Assembly: GCA_963702765.1 (NCBI GenBank) | Contig: CAVPEB010000008.1 | Coordinates: forward strand, 42,937-106,936 | Length of the DNA: 64,000 bases | Origin: DATMNR01 sp963702765 | GTDB taxonomy: Bacteria; Chloroflexota; Ktedonobacteria; Ktedonobacterales; Ktedonobacteraceae | Direction: 5' to 3' | Shown here: positions 60,401-64,000 of the stretch, in pieces | Layout: each line of letters starts with the position of its first letter | How positions within the stretch are numbered: position 1 is the stretch's first letter | Notes under the pieces: model-generated | Told to the model about the DNA's origin: nothing | What the model saw: only the letters and a program-made list of their open reading frames with translations | The model's database searches: none | Translations under genes and position numbers: made by a program

Positions 60401-60604
60401 ATGAAGAACCCGGCAATCTTCTACGGAGGAATTGTGCTCGCTATCGTTGGTATCGCACTCGGAATATTTTTTCTTATTCCAGGCATAAACCACGTTATTG
60501 CTGATAGCAGTATGCACATTAAACATGCTATTCTGTTCTTTGGTCTTGGTGTCATTGGCATCATCGGCGCGCTTGTCTCGCGTCCCAAGGCTGCTGTAAG
60601 GTAA
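60401..60604 (+). CDS. Small two-helix membrane protein, paralog 2
   Basis: The 67-residue product has two hydrophobic segments, residues 7-29 (FYGGIVLAIVGIALGIFFLI) and 43-61 (HAILFFGLGVIGIIGALVS), and a basic end SRPKAAVR. It is a paralog of the interrupted gene at 59828. It has its own promoter in the direct repeat upstream, an AGAAGATATT leader and a strong terminator downstream, so it is probably an independently expressed single gene. The function is unknown. Confidence 0.75.
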   Translation: MKNPAIFYGGIVLAIVGIALGIFFLIPGINHVIADSSMHIKHAILFFGLGVIGIIGALVSRPKAAVR

Positions 60605-60620
60605 AAGAAGAATACACAAG

Positions 60621-60664
60621 AAAAGCCATGACAGGTCAAGTACATCTGACCTGTCATGGCTTTT
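60621..60664. terminator. Bidirectional terminator between small gene 2 and fmt
   Basis: A perfect 18-bp stem (60621-60638 with 60647-60664, including AAAAGCCATGACAGG) encloses an 8-nt loop. It ends in TTTT on the + strand and is A-rich on the other side, so it serves both convergent genes. Confidence 0.85.
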
Positions 60665-60678
60665 CTCTCTTGCCGAAT

Positions 60679-61653
60679 TTAGCCCAACGTTTCCCCAACG
60701 ATAGTTGAATATCCTCGCAGAAATTCATCTGCGCTCATCACCTTCTTGCCCTCCAATTGGAGCTTCTCTATGACGAAAAGGCCGTTACCTGTTACGACTG
60801 TGAGTGTTTGCGTGCCATGTTCTTTGCGCAGGCCTACCGTCCCGACTCTGTCATCCGAGCTACTCTCAGCTTGTGCAGCGTGCGCGGAAATGATTTTCAA
60901 GAGCCTATTGCCCCAACGTGTAAAAGCTCCGGGCCATGGAGTGAACGCTCGCACTTTTCGTGCCAGAATATCTGCGGGTATGTTCCAATCTATCTTTCCA
61001 TCTTCCTTGTGTAACATGCGTGTATGAGAAGCAAATCGCTCATCTTGTGGCTGCGGTGTGAGCTTTCCCTCAACCCAAAGTGGTAGAGCTTCCACTAAAG
61101 CATCGGCTCCCAGTGCCGCTAATTTACTGGTAAGGCTTCCGGTCGTGTCATCCTCAGCAATCGGAATTGCGCGTTGAAGCAGAATTGGCCCTGTATCAAC
61201 CCCTGCATCGATGAGCATGATGGTTACTCCAGTCTCTGTATCGCCCTGTAAAATTGACTCGGAGATGGGAGAAACACCACGATACTTTGGAAGTAAGGAA
61301 GCATGGATATTCAATGTTCCAAAACGTGGAAGGTCTAGCACAGCCTGTGGCAAAATTTGTCCAAATGCGGCGACAATATATAAATCAGCCCGGTATTCAG
61401 CGAGCATGTCAATATTCTCTTGACGCTTGAGTGATCCTGGTTGCCAGACGGGAATGCCATGTGATAGTGCAAGTTGCTTAACAGGAGAATAGATAATCTC
61501 TTTTCCTCTTCCTGAAGGTTTGTCTGGACGCGTAATCACTGTCACAATTTCGTAACCCTCTGAAAGTGCCAGCCCTGGTTTTGATACGGCAATCAGCTTT
61601 TCCAGAGCGGGAACGGCGAATTGGGGAGTTCCCATGTAAATAATCCGTAACAT
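60679..61653 (-). CDS. fmt: Methionyl-tRNA formyltransferase
   Basis: Fmt formylates initiator Met-tRNA with 10-formyltetrahydrofolate. The 324-residue product starts MLRIIYMGTPQFAVPALEKL, has the formyl-transfer motif LNIHASLLPKYRGVSPIS with the catalytic Asn and His, and TGVTIMLIDAGVDTGPILLQ. The C-terminal tRNA-binding domain contains ILARKVRAFTPWPGAFTRWG. ATG at 61653 is preferred over the longer frame because the family begins there. It stands alone, without the def gene often found beside it. Confidence 0.95.
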   Translation of the reverse strand: MLRIIYMGTPQFAVPALEKLIAVSKPGLALSEGYEIVTVITRPDKPSGRGKEIIYSPVKQLALSHGIPVWQPGSLKRQENIDMLAEYRADLYIVAAFGQILPQAVLDLPRFGTLNIHASLLPKYRGVSPISESILQGDTETGVTIMLIDAGVDTGPILLQRAIPIAEDDTTGSLTSKLAALGADALVEALPLWVEGKLTPQPQDERFASHTRMLHKEDGKIDWNIPADILARKVRAFTPWPGAFTRWGNRLLKIISAHAAQAESSSDDRVGTVGLRKEHGTQTLTVVTGNGLFVIEKLQLEGKKVMSADEFLRGYSTIVGETLG

Positions 61654-61826
61654 GATGCAATCCCTTCTACATAGTATCGAATATTGAATTTCAGGCGTGT
61701 TCCCCATATTAGCATATTCAGGCTACCTGTACATCAGAAAATATGCTTCTCCTCATGTTCTGTAAAGCGATATGGTATACTTGCTTTCACCAGAGGCCCA
61801 TAGCAGCAATTTCAAAATGTGAAAAA

Positions 61827-63892
61827 ATGCATCAACCACTCTACATTCTCAGATCCAGTATATATTCTAAAATACCGCCTTTGACTGACCCTCGCCATGT
61901 GCTGCAACGCGCAGATGAAGTAAGCGCCGCTTTTCGCATGCTCAGTGATGCTCAAACCAGCACCCTGGTGCTCACTGGCGATTCGGGTGCTGGTAAATCA
62001 ACGCTGGCAGCGCTCCTCTCTCGACGTTTAGAAATGGCGATTCAGGCCGCACAAGCGCCTATACGGCATATGCTATGGTTGAGCCTCGGTACAAACGTGA
62101 CATTGCCTGATGTGATTGCGGCAATCCTTCGTGAAGTTGGAACACCTGAATGAAGACTTTTCTGCTTTTTTTATGCAGAAACCAGAAGAGCAAATAGGAT
62201 TGTTGAGACATATATTGATTCGGCCCCAGGCTAGCGCCTTTGTAGTATTGGATCAATTCGAGGCATTGTACGATGCTGAAAACTCCAGTGGACATAGCTG
62301 GACGAGGCGCAGTCCCCCTCTTTCTGAATATGCTCCAGAACAACCTCGGTGGCAGTAAAGTTGTATTGACGAGCCACGTTTCGCCATTTGGCAAACAAAA
62401 TGATACAGATACATGCATACGCACAAACCTGGTTTCACGCGTAAGTATTCCTGAAGGAGTCGCGCTACTACAACAAAGAGGCGTTCAGGGATCACCCGAA
62501 GAACTGTCCTTTATCTGGCAGCGCTGTGCCGGTCATGTATTTGCATTGACATTGTTCAGCGCGCTGATCACCCTGAGCGGTTTCTCTTTAAGCTACCTGC
62601 TCAATTCGCCAGACTACGCGCTCATGTGGAATGGCGATGTCACCATCAATTTGATTGGCACAGTCATAAATTTCTTGAACCCTATTCAACGTACTATCTT
62701 ACGCACGCTTTGCCTCTTTAACGAACCAGTTCCCGTAGATGGCTTGATTATCGCGACAACTGGCCAGGATAATGCTGGCCTCGATATCCCAACATTTGAT
62801 CGCGAATTAGCTGCCCTGACAGGATTTGGGCTTGTGCAATATTTTGCCGAAGATAACGGCAGTTCGAGTTATTTTCTGCATCAGCTTTTGCGCCATTACA
62901 TTCAGGAGCATTATCTCGAAGGGAGCGAAAGGCACAATAGCGGTGATCTGACGAATGAATTGGGTGTGAGCGTTGAGCCTAACCCGATGCTGGGCAACCC
63001 GGAAGCCAGAGATGTCGCGCTTGCCGCGGGCCATCTACGAGTCGCTGCCTATTATTCACACCTGGCGCAACGCTTTTGTCCGCCCTCCACGAAACGCCAG
63101 GGACTTCGAGATGTTGAACCCTTGATCGCTATTGCGCATCACCTTTGCCAGGGCTGGCACTGGCAACAGGCTTGCGACTTGCTCTCGTACGAGAAATTAG
63201 ATGATAGTATGATACATTGGGGTGCGTGGAACACATTAATTCAACTCTATACAGCCATGGTGCCGCCGCTCGGTGTAGTAACCAGGCGTGATGAAGGGCT
63301 GATTTTCAGCCAACTCGGCCTGCTCTATGGCCGCCTGGGTGATTATCAACACAGTATGTTCTATTTTGAACAGGCGCTTGCTACGGAAGAGGAGATTGGC
63401 GACCTGCAAGGCGAAGGCGTGACGCTTGCGAACAAGGGAGAAATACTGCGTAGTATGGGTGAAATACAACAGGCGCACGTTACATTCGAGCGAGCGCTCC
63501 TGCTAAACAGGCAAGAATATAATACCCACCTGGAATGTGTCGTCTTGCATAACCTCGGCCTGCTCTATCAAAATCAGAAAAACTATCAACAGGCATGGAA
63601 TTATTACAAGCAAGCTATGAAGCTGGCTCAAAGCGAGCAAGAACGAGCGAACGCGGGCATTATTCTCACCAATATGGGCATGTTGCTTTTCGATCAAGGT
63701 CAACTTCAAGAGTCATTATCCCTGTTATTGCCCGCACTCCAAATCCGCCAATCCATCCAGGACAGGTCTACCAGTTCGCTTGTGCTCTTCCTCGAGGCGC
63801 TCGAACAAAAAATGGGGCACGAGGCATTCGTACAATTGCGGCAAGAAGCCATGCGACGAGAGGCTGAGGTTTTGGCAATGGTGAGTGGATAG
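61827..63892 (+). pseudogene. STAND-type ATPase with TPR repeats, interrupted by two frameshifts
   Basis: The first frame holds the P-loop LVLTGDSGAGKSTLAALLSR and ends near 62150. Removing one base near 62139-62148 leads into NEDFSAFFMQKPEEQIGLLR and Walker B SAFVVLDQFEALYDAE. Removing one base from A4 at 62279-62282 leads into TPVDIAGRGAVPLFLNMLQ and then runs to the stop. The rest has a helical arm and winged-helix-like part, then at least three TPR units from about 63290 (SQLGLLYGRLGDYQHSMFYF, HNLGLLYQNQKNYQQAWNYY, TNMGMLLFDQGQLQESLSLL). The repaired protein has 687 residues. STAND ATPases act as signalling switches or defence sensors. No effector domain is visible at either end. Confidence 0.75.
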
Positions 63893-64000
63893 TTGCACCA
63901 CCGCGACCCTCACCTACGACCTGCTGGATCACTTCGTCAGTTGGAATGCAAACTCCAGCTCTAACAACAAGAATTTTAAAGGAAGTGTGTTATCTCTCAC
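63893..64000. other. Window end without recognisable features
   Basis: The last 108 nt after the ATPase gene contain no open frame with a ribosome binding site, no strong stem and no RNA motif that I can see. Confidence 0.4.

Noticed and set aside
1..64000. CRISPR arrays, insertion sequences and integrons
   Set aside because: No regularly spaced repeats, transposase frames or terminal inverted repeats with target duplications were found on either strand.

Overview
The window looks like a chromosomal segment from a Chloroflexota bacterium, most likely a member of the Ktedonobacteria. This is an inference from gene content and protein style, not a database match. Supporting signs are a Gram-positive-like envelope set without outer-membrane genes (LCP protein, MltG, UppP, Ser/Thr kinase, lipoproteins), a zinc-type S14, S3/S5/S6/S17 with long low-complexity tails, GT39 and MptB-like glycosyltransferases, a STAND ATPase with TPRs, and tandem two-helix small membrane proteins. 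No mobile element, CRISPR array, rRNA or tRNA was found.

Region 1 (1-16.2 kb, all +) is the S10-spc-alpha ribosomal supercluster: rplB (5' truncated), rpsS, rplV, rpsC, rplP, rpmC, rpsQ, rplN, rplX, rplE, rpsZ, rpsH, rplF, rplR, rpsE, rpmD, rplO, secY, adk, infA, rpmJ, rpsM, rpsK, rpsD, rpoA, rplQ, truA, rplM, rpsI, closed by a strong terminator. Structured leaders precede rplX, infA, rpsM and rpoA. The rpsM and rpoA leaders share a 24-nt identical block and a common stem architecture. L17 and L18 carry internal insertions of about 80 residues.

Region 2 (16.2-28 kb) holds ilvE and an arginase gene (-), a peptide-binding lipoprotein and glutamate dehydrogenase (+), then recJ, hemW, a parvulin-type foldase and rpsF-ssb-rpsR (-). 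Region 3 (28-33 kb) has a polytopic glycosyltransferase, an F420-dependent-type oxidoreductase, and an ArsR-like regulator with an MFS exporter.

Region 4 (33-44.7 kb, all -) runs from an FtsH-like protease through a GT39 transferase, a 35-residue membrane peptide, an LCP ligase, a TolB-like lipoprotein, a Ser/Thr kinase, ridA, dnaA and a NagD-type phosphatase. A 65-bp near-perfect palindrome lies between the protease and GT39 genes. Region 5 (45-50 kb) has unknown proteins, rsmD, a MerR-like HTH protein, TM2 and DUF2752 proteins, a HAD phosphatase and a P-loop kinase. Region 6 (50-64 kb) has alaS, an FtsA/PilM-like actin paired with a large bitopic membrane protein, ruvX, mltG, uppP, two paralogous small membrane proteins with a duplicated promoter and a candidate structured RNA, fmt, and a STAND/TPR ATPase.

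Six genes between 26.7 and 62.3 kb (ssb, the TolB-like lipoprotein, the bitopic protein, mltG, one small membrane protein and the STAND ATPase) are interrupted by single extra bases, eight in total. Most lie in short A/T runs and each is repaired by removing one base. No deletion is seen and the first 26 kb is free of them, so homopolymer over-calling in the source assembly is the leading explanation.
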